A stretch of 64,000 nucleotides of DNA from Bdellovibrio sp. UBA4095 (lineage in GTDB: Bacteria; Bdellovibrionota; Bdellovibrionia; Bdellovibrionales; Bdellovibrionaceae), in the NCBI GenBank assembly GCA_002381805.1, contig DFXZ01000004.1, forward strand, positions 558,001 to 622,000, given 5' to 3'. Below the pieces are notes generated by a model. The model was not told the origin of the DNA, ran no database searches, and saw nothing but the letters and a program-made list of their open reading frames with translations. The position numbers were made by a program, and so were the translations under genes. Below, in pieces: positions 1-8,233 of this stretch (positions are counted from its first letter, which is position 1; every line of letters starts with the position of its first letter).

Positions 1-297
1 TAACATAAAGGCAATGAGAAGCGGGCCAACCTCTCGTATTGTTCCACTTGTCGCTAGCCCCCCAAGATAGCCCAAAGCACCAAACTCGGCCATTTGCAAT
101 CCAAACTGTACTGCCATGATAGCGCCCACAAAAAAGCCCGCAAGCGCAGTGGTCAAAAGGCTCTCTGAAGTGATCTTCCAAATCTGCACAAATACTTCGT
201 GAATTTTTAGCTCTTTATAGAAGATTCCCCTGAGTATGCGGCGGAAGAAGAGCAACATCCCGCCCACTTCGTCTAGTATCCCGATCACATAAGTCAT
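1..297 (-). CDS. mlaE: MlaE-family ABC permease, partial (C-terminus outside window)
   Basis: The first 99 codons are present and remain open at the window edge. The product is an inner-membrane permease of the MlaE family, which moves phospholipids between inner and outer membrane with an MlaF ATPase. Visible are an amphipathic N-terminus (residues about 1-30) and a hydrophobic segment rich in Gly and Ala followed by the family-typical stretch SGTIREVGPLL, close to the end of the visible part. The ATG (295-297) overlaps the TGA of the upstream ATPase gene by ATGA, so the two are translationally coupled. The family assignment is firm; the substrate is inferred from the family. Confidence 0.85.
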   Translation of the reverse strand, partial: MTYVIGILDEVGGMLLFFRRILRGIFYKELKIHEVFVQIWKITSESLLTTALAGFFVGAIMAVQFGLQMAEFGALGYLGGLATSGTIREVGPLLIAFML

Positions 298-1025
298 AAA
301 CTCATGACCTCTTGAAGAAACTCTTGGGCCAGCGGAACTTTTGAGAGTTTAATTTGGTCCGGCGTACCTTGTGCGATGATCTTTCCCTTATCCAAAAGAA
401 TGATTTGGTCCGCTATCTCTAGGGCGCACTTCATGTCATGGCTAACTACCAAAGAAGTCGTTCGCAGCTGCCTCGACAGCTCCAGAATTAAGTTATTAAC
501 AGCGGTCGTGGTGACTGGATCCAATCCTGTGGTGGGTTCATCGAAAAGTAAAATCTTGGGCTCAAGAGCGACAGTTCGGGCCAAGCTGACTCGTTTTTGC
601 ATGCCGTAAGAAATTTCAGCCGGCATTTTTTGCGAAATCCCACTCAGATGCACAACTTTCAGCGCTTTATCCACCCGTTCGATAATTTCTGCTTCACTCA
701 AGTTGAAATGGCGACGCAGACCAAAGGCAACGTTTTCAAAGACATTTAGAGAATCAAAAAGGGCGGGGTGCTGAAACACCATGCCGCATTTTTTTCTTAC
801 TAAGAAGTAGTCTTCTTCACTGAGTCTTGCGACCTCTTGGCCATCAATCCAAATTTCTCCCTCGTCAGGAGTCATCAGTCCAACAATATTCTTGAGCAAG
901 ACAGATTTGCCCGTACCAGAGGTGCCAAGAATAAAGACGATCTCGCCTTCTTGAATCGAAAGATTCAAGCCATTAAGGACGGTATGAGTGCCAAATCGCT
1001 TTACCAGATTTTTAAATTCGATCAC
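294..1025 (-). CDS. mlaF: MlaF-type ABC ATPase (catalytically canonical partner)
   Basis: ATPase subunit of a phospholipid-type ABC transporter, 243 aa. Walker A is GTSGTGKS (34-41), the Q-loop Gln is about 85, Walker B is ILLFDE with D162 and the catalytic E163, and the H-loop His is 196. The signature motif is unusual: ISYGMQ (138-143) where SGG is expected, so Tyr replaces the first Gly. The start is GTG at 1025; no in-frame ATG lies close by and the Shine-Dalgarno is weak. It overlaps the permease start by ATGA. A second, different MlaF-like ATPase lies two genes upstream; the residue pattern of the two suggests they pair (see findings). Confidence 0.9.
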   Translation of the reverse strand: MIEFKNLVKRFGTHTVLNGLNLSIQEGEIVFILGTSGTGKSVLLKNIVGLMTPDEGEIWIDGQEVARLSEEDYFLVRKKCGMVFQHPALFDSLNVFENVAFGLRRHFNLSEAEIIERVDKALKVVHLSGISQKMPAEISYGMQKRVSLARTVALEPKILLFDEPTTGLDPVTTTAVNNLILELSRQLRTTSLVVSHDMKCALEIADQIILLDKGKIIAQGTPDQIKLSKVPLAQEFLQEVMSL

Positions 1026-1076
1026 AACTCATCGTAGGTGGCTTAACAATACGAGGTCAACCGACAATTCTGGTGC

Positions 1077-1343
1077 TCATTGGTGTGCGGGATGAGAGTA
1101 GTCCGATTGTTCACAAGGTATCAGCTCCACGACATCCTTTGGCGAAAATCCAACTTCAGCCACAGTCGCATCTAAAGGGACTTTGCGTCCTTTGAAAAGA
1201 AGGCTCATCGTCTTTGTCGGTTTAGTAGAGACAGTTGCGGCCTGTTGAACTTTATCAATCAATTGCGCAATTGTGTCAGTTTCGTAGGCGTAGATTAAGA
1301 GTTCTGCGCGATCTCCAGCGACATACCCAAGAATTGGAATCAT
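1077..1343 (-). CDS. Small ubiquitin-like (beta-grasp) protein in the Mla operon
   Basis: An 88-residue soluble protein with no signal peptide. Residues 43-74 read like the second half of ubiquitin: a strand (TMSLLFKGRKV), a turn, then VAEVGFSPKDVVELI, matching the layout LIF-G-K-L...TLSDYNIQKESTLHLV of ubiquitin. The N-terminal half gives a strand pair and a helix (about 22-35). There is no C-terminal Gly-Gly; the chain ends in a polar tail, so use as a conjugated modifier is unlikely. A strong GGGGAGGAAACC Shine-Dalgarno precedes the ATG. It lies between two ABC ATPase genes, where E. coli has the STAS protein MlaB as small MlaF partner; an accessory role is inference. The fold call is by eye. 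Confidence 0.7.
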   Translation of the reverse strand: MIPILGYVAGDRAELLIYAYETDTIAQLIDKVQQAATVSTKPTKTMSLLFKGRKVPLDATVAEVGFSPKDVVELIPCEQSDYSHPAHQ

Positions 1344-1437
1344 GGTTTCCTCCCCATTTATCGGCTAAACCATAACTGTAGCACGGAGCTCATTCGTAAA
1401 AAGGAAAGTGCCTAAAGACAGAGGTGTTTTTGACTTT

Positions 1438-2190
1438 TCAAAGTGTCGAGAGCGGACCCTCAGCGCGCCCATGAATAAACTGCTGAACTCGAAGATCCTG
1501 ATGTTGTGATAACCTATCTGGGCTGCCTAATACCAAAACCTCTTGATCCACCACCATGGCCACCGTATCAGCCATCTGATAGATGCGATTCATATCATTC
1601 ATGACAGCAACAACAGTGGATCCCTTTTCCTTTTTCAGTCGCATGATAAGTTCGACAATTCTCTTTGAGGTGACGGGATCAAGTCCGGCAGTAGGATCAT
1701 CATAAAAAATAATCTCTGGCTCCAAAGCAAGTGCCCGGGCAATTCCCAAGCGCTTTTGCATTCCGCCACTGATCTCATCGGGAAAGAGATTACGAGCCTG
1801 AGGTATACCCACTTGCTCCAGAAAGTATTCGGCTTTCTCTTCGATTTCCTGCTCGGATAACATCGTTGTTTCCCTTAGGGGAAATGCGATATTCTCTAAA
1901 CAAGAGAAAGAGTCGAATAAGGCATTTTTCTGAAAAAGAATTCCCATCTTTTTCAGGATTGCCAAACGCTGTTTCTTGCTAAGCGTCAACCACTCGCTCT
2001 GTTCAATAAAAACTTTGCCATTTTCAGGACTTATGAGGCCCGACAGGGTCTTTAGAAGACTCGTCTTTCCATGACCGCTCGGTCCCATTAATACCAAGGT
2101 TTCGCCTTTGCGAATATCGAGGTCGATATTTTTTAGAACCACGTGCTTCTTAAAAGCAACGGTCACGTCTTGCAAACTGATAATATTCAT
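1438..2190 (-). CDS. MlaF-like ABC ATPase with altered catalytic residues
   Basis: ABC ATPase of 250 aa, first gene of the minus-strand operon. Walker A is GPSGHGKTS (36-44), Q-loop Gln 87, and the signature is canonical SGGMQ (141-145). Two catalytic positions are changed: Walker B reads IIFYDD, so the catalytic Glu is Asp165, and the H-loop His is Asn198 (VAVMNDM). In related ATPases these changes strongly reduce hydrolysis. The reading frame is intact and the rest of the domain well conserved, so this is not a decaying gene. It is likely the degenerate half of a heterodimer with the ATPase at 294-1025. Confidence 0.85.
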   Translation of the reverse strand: MNIISLQDVTVAFKKHVVLKNIDLDIRKGETLVLMGPSGHGKTSLLKTLSGLISPENGKVFIEQSEWLTLSKKQRLAILKKMGILFQKNALFDSFSCLENIAFPLRETTMLSEQEIEEKAEYFLEQVGIPQARNLFPDEISGGMQKRLGIARALALEPEIIFYDDPTAGLDPVTSKRIVELIMRLKKEKGSTVVAVMNDMNRIYQMADTVAMVVDQEVLVLGSPDRLSQHQDLRVQQFIHGRAEGPLSTL

Positions 2191-2264
2191 TAAGTCCAGC
2201 TTTTCTGCGCCGAGCGGTATCTCTTGTCACTAAATCTAATTTGATATTGAATGAGACATCAAAC

Positions 2265-2302
2265 GCAAGTTTTAATTTTTTTCATTCATTTTAAGAACTT
2301 GC
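2265..2302. promoter_or_regulatory. Inverted repeat upstream of mdh
   Basis: GCAAGTT (2265-2271) and AACTTGC (2296-2302) form a perfect 7-bp inverted repeat with a 24-nt, T-rich spacer. It lies in the 193-bp region between the divergent ABC operon and mdh, 82 bp before the mdh start. It could be an operator or a leader hairpin. No promoter could be assigned with confidence. Confidence 0.3.
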
Positions 2303-2383
2303 ATCAGAGGCATTGGCTCTGCTGCCAGCGGAGCTAGAGTCAAAGCTTATGGTGCAAGTCTCAACGACTAAGGAGACTTACTC

Positions 2384-3328
2384 ATGGCTCACAAGAGAAA
2401 AAAGATTTCTGTTATCGGCGCCGGATTTGTCGGCTCTACAACTGCACATTGGGCCGCTCAAAAAGAACTCGGTGATGTTGTCATTTTGGACATCAACGAA
2501 GGCGCAGCCATCGGAAAAGCTTTGGATCTGGAACAAGCATCGCCTATCGAGATGTTTGATTCTAAGGTAAAAGGCACAAACAAATACGAAGACATTGCAG
2601 ACTCTGACGTCGTGATTGTCACTGCGGGAATGCCGCGCAAGCCGGGCATGAGTCGTGATGACCTTATCGGCATCAATGCTAAAATCGTAAAAGATGTTTG
2701 CGAAGGAATTAAAAAGTTTGCGCCAAACTCTATCGTTATCGTCGTTTGTAATCCGATGGACGTTATGGCTGTTTACGCAAAACAAATCTTGGGTTTCCCG
2801 CGTGAGCGCGTCCTGGGTATGGGTGGCTGCCTTGACTCCGCCCGTTTCCGCAATTTCATCGCTGAAACTCTGAATGTTTCAGTCAAAGACGTTACGGGAA
2901 TCGTTATTGGTAATCACGGTGATGCTATGATGCCGTTGGTTCGTCAGGCATCCGTTTCCGGTATTCCGCTGACTGAACTACTTCCTGCTGACAAGATTGC
3001 AGCGATTGTTGCAAGAACTAAACAAGCTGGCGCTGAAATCGGTGGCCATTTGAAAACGGGTTCAGCATATTATGCTCCTTCTCGTGGTGCCGTAGAAATG
3101 GCCGAAGCAATTCTTAAAGATCAAAAGCGCGTCTTACCAGTTGCTGTTGAGTTGACCGGTGAGTTTGGCGTTAATGAAGGAATCATGGTTGGTGTTCATG
3201 CAACTATCGGCGGTAAGGGACTTGAAAAAGTTCACACTTTCGAAATGAATGCTGATGAAAAAGCAGAATTCGCGAAGTCAGTTGATGCTGTTCGCGCGCT
3301 CGTTGCAGGTCTTAAAAACGTTCAGTAA
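2384..3328 (+). CDS. mdh: Malate dehydrogenase (LDH-like type)
   Basis: Oxidises malate to oxaloacetate with NAD+ in the TCA cycle; cytoplasmic, 314 aa. The N-terminal Rossmann motif is ISVIGAGFVGSTTA (about 8-21), with the NAD-ribose-binding Asp in VVILDI. The substrate-binding loop has MPRKPGMSRDDL, with the Arg residues typical of malate rather than lactate dehydrogenases, and the catalytic His lies in GNHGDAMMPL. The ATG at 2384 follows AAGGAGA at good spacing; an overlapping longer frame at 2313 is a shadow. It is the first gene of mdh-sucC-sucD, 30 bp before sucC. Confidence 0.97.
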   Translation: MAHKRKKISVIGAGFVGSTTAHWAAQKELGDVVILDINEGAAIGKALDLEQASPIEMFDSKVKGTNKYEDIADSDVVIVTAGMPRKPGMSRDDLIGINAKIVKDVCEGIKKFAPNSIVIVVCNPMDVMAVYAKQILGFPRERVLGMGGCLDSARFRNFIAETLNVSVKDVTGIVIGNHGDAMMPLVRQASVSGIPLTELLPADKIAAIVARTKQAGAEIGGHLKTGSAYYAPSRGAVEMAEAILKDQKRVLPVAVELTGEFGVNEGIMVGVHATIGGKGLEKVHTFEMNADEKAEFAKSVDAVRALVAGLKNVQ

Positions 3329-3358
3329 TAGCGCGACTGCGCAAGTGGAGAAAATAAA

Positions 3359-4522
3359 ATGAATATTCATGAGTATCAGGCCAAAGAAGTCCTACGTAGA
3401 TTTGGCGTAGCAACCTTAGAAGGTAAAGTCGCTCACTCACCAGAAGAGGCGATGGCAGCTGCCAAAGAAATGGGCGGAAATATTTGGGTGGTTAAGGCGC
3501 AAATTCACGCCGGCGGACGCGGCAAAGGTGGCGGCGTCAAAATCGCTAAGTCAGTCGAAGAAGTGGGCGAGCTCACTAAGAAAATGATCGGCATGACTTT
3601 AGTCACTCACCAAACTGGGCCTGAAGGAAAAGTCGTTCAAAAGGTGTTCATCGAGCAGGGTTGCAACATCGCAAAAGAATACTACGTTGCCTGCCTTATC
3701 GACCGTGCGACTGGAAGAGCTGCCATGATGGCTTCCTCTGAGGGCGGCATGGATATCGAAGAGGTTGCGGAACACAATCCGAACGCAATCAAGAAAGTTG
3801 ATATTGACCCCGTTGTTGGTTTGGCTCCATTTCAAGCTCGCCAGTTGGCTTTCGATATCGGCATGTCACCAGAGGTTGTTAATAAGGCTGTGAAGTTCTT
3901 CACTGGACTTTACAATGCATTTATTGAAACTGACTGCTCCATTGCAGAAATCAACCCTTTGGTTGTTACCAAAGAAGGTAACGTTCTTTGCCTAGATGCT
4001 AAAATGAACTTTGATTCGAACGCCCTTTTCAGACACAAAGATATCGTTGAAATGCGTGATCTTAATGAAGAGGAGCCCTCTGAAATCGAGGCCTCTAAAT
4101 TTGACCTGGCCTTCATCAAGTTGGATGGAAACATCGGTTGTCTGGTGAATGGTGCTGGGCTGGCGATGGCCACTTTGGATATTATTAAATTGCATGGCTC
4201 AAGCCCTGCAAACTTCTTGGATGTCGGCGGCGGCGCCAACAAAGAGAAGGTGACAGAAGCATTCAAAATCATTCTTAAAGATCCAAACGTAAAGGGAATC
4301 CTGGTAAATATCTTTGGCGGTATCATGAAGTGTGACATCATCGCCGAAGGCGTTATCGCTGCCTCCAAGGAGTTGGGATTGAAGGTTCCTCTTGTTGTTC
4401 GCCTTGAGGGCACCAACGTAGAGATGGGTAAAAAGATGTTGAAGGAAAGCGGATTGAATATCACTCCTGCTGACGACCTCACAGATGCAGCCAAGAAAAT
4501 CGTTGCTGCTATTAAAGGATAA
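3359..4522 (+). CDS. sucC: Succinyl-CoA synthetase, beta subunit
   Basis: Beta subunit of succinate-CoA ligase, 387 aa, which makes ATP or GTP from succinyl-CoA in the TCA cycle. The N-terminus [17 protein letters not shown] is diagnostic. The ATP-grasp region has [15 protein letters not shown] (about 47-61) and the C-terminal CoA-ligase domain has [12 protein letters not shown] and [10 protein letters not shown]. Length is normal. It is followed by sucD after 5 bp and preceded by mdh, so one transcript would supply consecutive TCA enzymes. Confidence 0.98.
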   Translation: MNIHEYQAKEVLRRFGVATLEGKVAHSPEEAMAAAKEMGGNIWVVKAQIHAGGRGKGGGVKIAKSVEEVGELTKKMIGMTLVTHQTGPEGKVVQKVFIEQGCNIAKEYYVACLIDRATGRAAMMASSEGGMDIEEVAEHNPNAIKKVDIDPVVGLAPFQARQLAFDIGMSPEVVNKAVKFFTGLYNAFIETDCSIAEINPLVVTKEGNVLCLDAKMNFDSNALFRHKDIVEMRDLNEEEPSEIEASKFDLAFIKLDGNIGCLVNGAGLAMATLDIIKLHGSSPANFLDVGGGANKEKVTEAFKIILKDPNVKGILVNIFGGIMKCDIIAEGVIAASKELGLKVPLVVRLEGTNVEMGKKMLKESGLNITPADDLTDAAKKIVAAIKG

Positions 4523-4527
4523 TTACG

Positions 4528-5397
4528 ATGGCTATTTTGATTAACAAAGACACAAAAGTTATCTGCCAGGGATTCACTGGTGCTCAAGGCACATTCCACT
4601 CTGAACAAGCTTTAGCCTACGGAACAAAAATGGTCGGTGGTGTAACTCCTGGTAAAGGTGGCACGACACACATCGGTCTACCTGTTTTTAACACCGTGAA
4701 AGAAGCAAAAGCAGCGAGGGGTTGCAATGCTTCTGTTGTATTCGTACCTCCGGCTTTTGCCGCAGACTCCATTATGGAGGCTGTCGACGCAGATCTTGAC
4801 CTAGTTATTTGCATCACTGAAGGCATCCCCGTTCTTGATATGGTCAAAGTTAAAAGATTCATGGAAGGTAAGCGCACGCGCTTGATCGGTCCTAACTGCC
4901 CTGGCGTAATCACTCCTGGAGCTTGCAAGATCGGTATCATGCCCGCACACATCCATAAACCGGGTCGTATTGGAGTTCTTTCACGTTCAGGAACTTTGAC
5001 TTACGAAGCCGTCGGTCAGCTGACTGCTCTAGGTCTTGGTCAATCCACTTGCGTGGGTATTGGTGGCGACCCCGTCAACGGAACCAACTTCATCGACGTT
5101 CTTAAAATGTTCAATGAAGACCCAGATACAGATGCAGTTATCATGATTGGTGAAATTGGTGGTTCTGCAGAAGAGGAAGCTGCCGAATATATTAAAAAGC
5201 ACTTCAAAAAACCGGTGACGGCGTTCATTGCGGGAGCAGCAGCTCCAGCGGGTAAGCGCATGGGCCATGCTGGTGCCATCATTAGTGGCGGAAAAGGAAC
5301 TGCGGAAGCTAAGTTCGCAGCCCTGGAAGCTGCTGGTTGTAAGATCGCGCGAAGCCCCGCTGATATGGGTACAACTCTTAAGAGTATGTTAAAGTAA
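4528..5397 (+). CDS. sucD: Succinyl-CoA synthetase, alpha subunit
   Basis: CoA-binding, phosphohistidine-bearing subunit, 289 aa. The CoA-binding Rossmann start is [15 protein letters not shown], followed by GVTPGKGG. The active-site His that is phosphorylated lies in [16 protein letters not shown] (about 243-258). The partner sucC ends 5 bp upstream. A strong terminator follows at 5420, so it ends the operon. Confidence 0.98.
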   Translation: MAILINKDTKVICQGFTGAQGTFHSEQALAYGTKMVGGVTPGKGGTTHIGLPVFNTVKEAKAARGCNASVVFVPPAFAADSIMEAVDADLDLVICITEGIPVLDMVKVKRFMEGKRTRLIGPNCPGVITPGACKIGIMPAHIHKPGRIGVLSRSGTLTYEAVGQLTALGLGQSTCVGIGGDPVNGTNFIDVLKMFNEDPDTDAVIMIGEIGGSAEEEAAEYIKKHFKKPVTAFIAGAAAPAGKRMGHAGAIISGGKGTAEAKFAALEAAGCKIARSPADMGTTLKSMLK

Positions 5398-5419
5398 TAC
5401 CTAGTAATATCTATCACTT

Positions 5420-5456
5420 AAAAGCCCACATTCGCTTAGATTGTGGGCTTTTTTAT
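5420..5456 (+). terminator. Rho-independent terminator of mdh-sucCD
   Basis: An 11-bp stem AAAAGCCCACA / TGTGGGCTTTT (5420-5430 with 5442-5452) has an 11-nt loop and is followed by T residues. It sits 22 bp after the sucD stop. Confidence 0.9.
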
Positions 5457-5513
5457 TTTCCTTTTGACACCTCGTTTCTTAGGCATTATCAAGGCCCCAC
5501 CGAGGAGTTCGCA

Positions 5514-5807
5514 ATGAAAAAACTGTTAGTCAGTCTGCTGCTTTTGGCCCTACCCGCTTCTGCCGGGAAAATGAAAGAAATTTCGATCATGGCCACGGAA
5601 AGTGTCGAAGCCGCTATGGGTATCAATCCAGATTTTATGCAAATCACAGATCAGCGTCTGGTGACTGTCGAAGGCATGGATCTAGCCGTTCAAACCAAAG
5701 TTTTTGTGACTGTACCATGGCGCGACGGAAAGCAAGAGTGGACTTGCCTCACTCAATTCGTTAAAACTCCACAGTTCTTTGATGTTTTAAAAACTAATTG
5801 TCATTAA
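5514..5807 (+). CDS. Small secreted protein of unknown function
   Basis: 97 aa with a clear signal peptide ([18 protein letters not shown], cleavage likely near residue 18), so periplasmic or secreted. The mature part is about 80 residues with two Cys (in EWTCLT and the C-terminal NCH) that could form a disulphide. GAGGAG precedes the ATG at good spacing. It lies just upstream of ndk but probably has its own promoter after the sucD terminator. I do not recognise the family. Confidence 0.75.
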   Translation: MKKLLVSLLLLALPASAGKMKEISIMATESVEAAMGINPDFMQITDQRLVTVEGMDLAVQTKVFVTVPWRDGKQEWTCLTQFVKTPQFFDVLKTNCH

Positions 5808-5821
5808 AAAAGGAGATCTCC

Positions 5822-6247
5822 ATGGCTATCGAACAAACATTTTCAATCATCAAGCCAAACGCAATGAAGAAAAACGCGATCGGCGATATCGTCAGCATGT
5901 TTGAAGCAAACGGCCTTAAAATTGCTGCTGCTAAAATCACTGTTCTTTCTAAATCAAAGGCAGAAGAGTTCTATGCTGAACACAAAGAGCGTCCTTTCTT
6001 CGGAGAGCTTGTTTCTTTCATGACTTCTGGTCCAGTAATGTTGATGTGCTTGCAAGGTGAAGGCGCAGTTTTGAAAAACCGCGAAATCATGGGCGCTACT
6101 GATCCAAAGAAAGCAAATGCTGGAACTGTTCGCGCAAAGTTCGGCGACAACGTAGGTGAAAACGCTGTTCACGGCTCTGACAGCCCAGAATCAGCTGCAC
6201 GCGAATTGGCTTTGTTCTTTGAAAAGCACGAAATCTGCAACGCATAA
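5822..6247 (+). CDS. ndk: Nucleoside diphosphate kinase
   Basis: Transfers the gamma phosphate from NTPs to NDPs, 141 aa, the normal length. The start [17 protein letters not shown] carries the conserved Lys near residue 12, and the active-site His lies in [12 protein letters not shown], the family signature. I chose the ATG at 5822, directly behind AAGGAGATCTCC, over a frame extension to 5798 that would overlap the upstream gene. Confidence 0.97.
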   Translation: MAIEQTFSIIKPNAMKKNAIGDIVSMFEANGLKIAAAKITVLSKSKAEEFYAEHKERPFFGELVSFMTSGPVMLMCLQGEGAVLKNREIMGATDPKKANAGTVRAKFGDNVGENAVHGSDSPESAARELALFFEKHEICNA

Positions 6248-6263
6248 AAACCACGCTGATTTC

Positions 6264-7454
6264 ATGAATAAAAAAATTCACCCAAGGGGAGCGCAAGCTC
6301 CCCTTGTCGGTTCTAAGTTAAAACTGCACATAGAAAAGCTAGCCGTAGGCGGTGCTGGAGTTGCTCGACATGAAGGCTTCGTGGTCTTCGTTCCTTTAGC
6401 AGCGCCTTATGACGAGCTTCTTGTCGAGATAACCGTTTCAAAAAAGAACTTTGCTGAGGGAAAGATCCTTGAAGTTTTAAAGAGCGGACCCTCGCGCAGA
6501 ACTCCCCCTTGTCCGGTGGCCACGGTCTGTGGAGGTTGCAATTGGCAACAAATCCAAGAGGAAGAGCAATGCGCCCAAAAAGAACTTTTGGTTCAGGAAA
6601 CCCTGAAGAAGTTTAACCCTGATCTGCAATTTGATTATCTCCCTATCCGCCCTAGCCCTCGTTCCTTGCGCTATCGGAATCGCATCCAACCAAAGTATCG
6701 AGCTGGAAAGTTTGGTTTCTTTGCCAGGAATTCACATGACATCGTGAATATAACTGATTGCCCCATCACCGAAAATACGCTCACGGAAGAGTTTGCCAAC
6801 GTTCGCTCGTGGATAGCTGAAAAGAATCCTAAGGGAACTCAGCGGCTGGAGATGTATATTTCGGATCAAAACGAGGTCCGCTATGGACTTATTACTGACG
6901 AGGATGATGGGATCGGTTTTTCGCAAGTGAATCGCTTTCAGAGTGAAGAGCTTGTTCAGACGGCTTTGAGTTGGGCTGCTTTGCCTAACGACCAGGACTT
7001 TTCAACAATTTATGATCTTTATGCAGGTTCCGGGAACTTCACTTTTCCGTTCTCTACCAAATATACGAAATCTCGTATCGTCGGCGTCGAGCTTAACGCT
7101 AAGCTGGTCACAAAGGCACGGTCAGACATACAGGACGCAAGGATCGAGTTTCATGTGTCCGACGTAGAAAAATTTGTTCTTAATACCAAAATCGGCCCCT
7201 CCGATCTGGTTCTACTCGACCCGCCGCGGGCAGGTACCAGCCAAATCATCATGGAAAAGCTGGCGGCAGCTCGACCAAAGAAGATAATCTATATTAGCTG
7301 CCATCCAGTTTCTTTAGCTCGAGATTTAAAGTGGTTTTTTGCCGAAGCAAATGCCCAAGGTGTTCGCTACAAGTTGGCCCGGGTACAGGCATTTGAGATG
7401 TTCCCGCAGACCGACCACGTCGAGACTATTGCTGAGCTCAGGGTTGACTCTTAG
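6264..7454 (+). CDS. TRAM/Fe-S class I RNA (uracil-C5) methyltransferase, RumA/RlmD family
   Basis: SAM-dependent methyltransferase of the 23S rRNA or tRNA m5U family, 396 aa. An N-terminal TRAM-like domain (about 20-85: KLHIEKLAVGGAGVARHEG) is followed by the Fe-S cysteines CPVATVCGGC plus the later DCPI Cys. The SAM motif is DLYAGSGNFTFPF, the catalytic loop LLDPPRAGT, and the nucleophilic Cys lies in YISCHPVSLARDL. I start at the ATG at 6264, because the longer frame from 6156 lies within ndk. The exact target base cannot be told from sequence alone. Confidence 0.9.
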   Translation: MNKKIHPRGAQAPLVGSKLKLHIEKLAVGGAGVARHEGFVVFVPLAAPYDELLVEITVSKKNFAEGKILEVLKSGPSRRTPPCPVATVCGGCNWQQIQEEEQCAQKELLVQETLKKFNPDLQFDYLPIRPSPRSLRYRNRIQPKYRAGKFGFFARNSHDIVNITDCPITENTLTEEFANVRSWIAEKNPKGTQRLEMYISDQNEVRYGLITDEDDGIGFSQVNRFQSEELVQTALSWAALPNDQDFSTIYDLYAGSGNFTFPFSTKYTKSRIVGVELNAKLVTKARSDIQDARIEFHVSDVEKFVLNTKIGPSDLVLLDPPRAGTSQIIMEKLAAARPKKIIYISCHPVSLARDLKWFFAEANAQGVRYKLARVQAFEMFPQTDHVETIAELRVDS

Positions 7455-7477
7455 CTCTCTAATGATACCTTTTTATC

Positions 7478-8233
7478 ATGCGCTATTTGACCCTGGTTCT
7501 CTGCTCTCTTTCTCTGATTGGCTGTGCCAGCTGGTGGAAGCAAGAAAAACAAAAAGCTGACTTGCATTTACGCCTGGGCGTCTCTCAAATCGAGAGCGAA
7601 AATTATCCTATGGCGCTTCGTGAGCTTCTCAAGGCAGAGGAGTTAGACCCCTCAAACCCGGTCGTGCATAACAATCTTGGACAAGTCTACTTTCTGCGCA
7701 ATCGCCTTGATTTATCTGAAAAACATTTTCGTCGTGCAGTCAGCTTGAATCCGAACTACAGCGACGCGCGCAACAATCTTGGCAGACTGCTGATCGAAAA
7801 GGGTGACTACAAAAGTGCGGAAAAAGAAATTGGGATCGTTCTCGATGACCTTACGTACTCGTCTCCACAAAAAGCTTACATAAATCTTGGGCTCGCAAAA
7901 TTTAATCAAAAACAATACTCTCAGGCGCAAGAAGCTTTTGCTAAGGTTCTCGAAATCTCAAAAGACGATTGCGTTGCCAACACTTTCTTCGGGCGAACAT
8001 TCTTTGAGATGAAAGATTATCCCAGAGCCGCGGAGGCTTTGGATCGTGCCATTGGTTTTTGCCAACGGAGTCTTTTTGACGAGCCTCATTACTACAGCGC
8101 ACTCGCATACTATCGCATGGGTGAGCGCTCGCGCTCTATCGCGCGTTTTGAAGAACTCATTAAATACTATCCGTCTGGAAAGTTTCGTGAAAAATCGAAA
8201 GGTATGTTGAGCCTGATTCGGAAGGGACACTAA
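7478..8233 (+). CDS. TPR lipoprotein, PilF/PilW-like
   Basis: 251 aa with a lipoprotein signal peptide ending in the lipobox LIGC (Cys about 16), so probably anchored to a membrane facing the periplasm. The rest consists of about five to six tetratricopeptide repeats (for example NPVVHNNLGQVYFLRNRLD and YSDARNNLGRLLIEKGDYK). The architecture is that of PilF/PilW pilotins, which help PilQ secretin assembly in type IV pili, though generic TPR lipoproteins look alike. It abuts rodZ without a gap. Confidence 0.75.
   Translation: MRYLTLVLCSLSLIGCASWWKQEKQKADLHLRLGVSQIESENYPMALRELLKAEELDPSNPVVHNNLGQVYFLRNRLDLSEKHFRRAVSLNPNYSDARNNLGRLLIEKGDYKSAEKEIGIVLDDLTYSSPQKAYINLGLAKFNQKQYSQAQEAFAKVLEISKDDCVANTFFGRTFFEMKDYPRAAEALDRAIGFCQRSLFDEPHYYSALAYYRMGERSRSIARFEELIKYYPSGKFREKSKGMLSLIRKGH

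Noticed and set aside
3910..4608. A 232-aa minus-strand frame opposite sucC/sucD
   Set aside because: It lies against two strongly conserved genes and shows no family pattern, so it is a shadow of their codon use.
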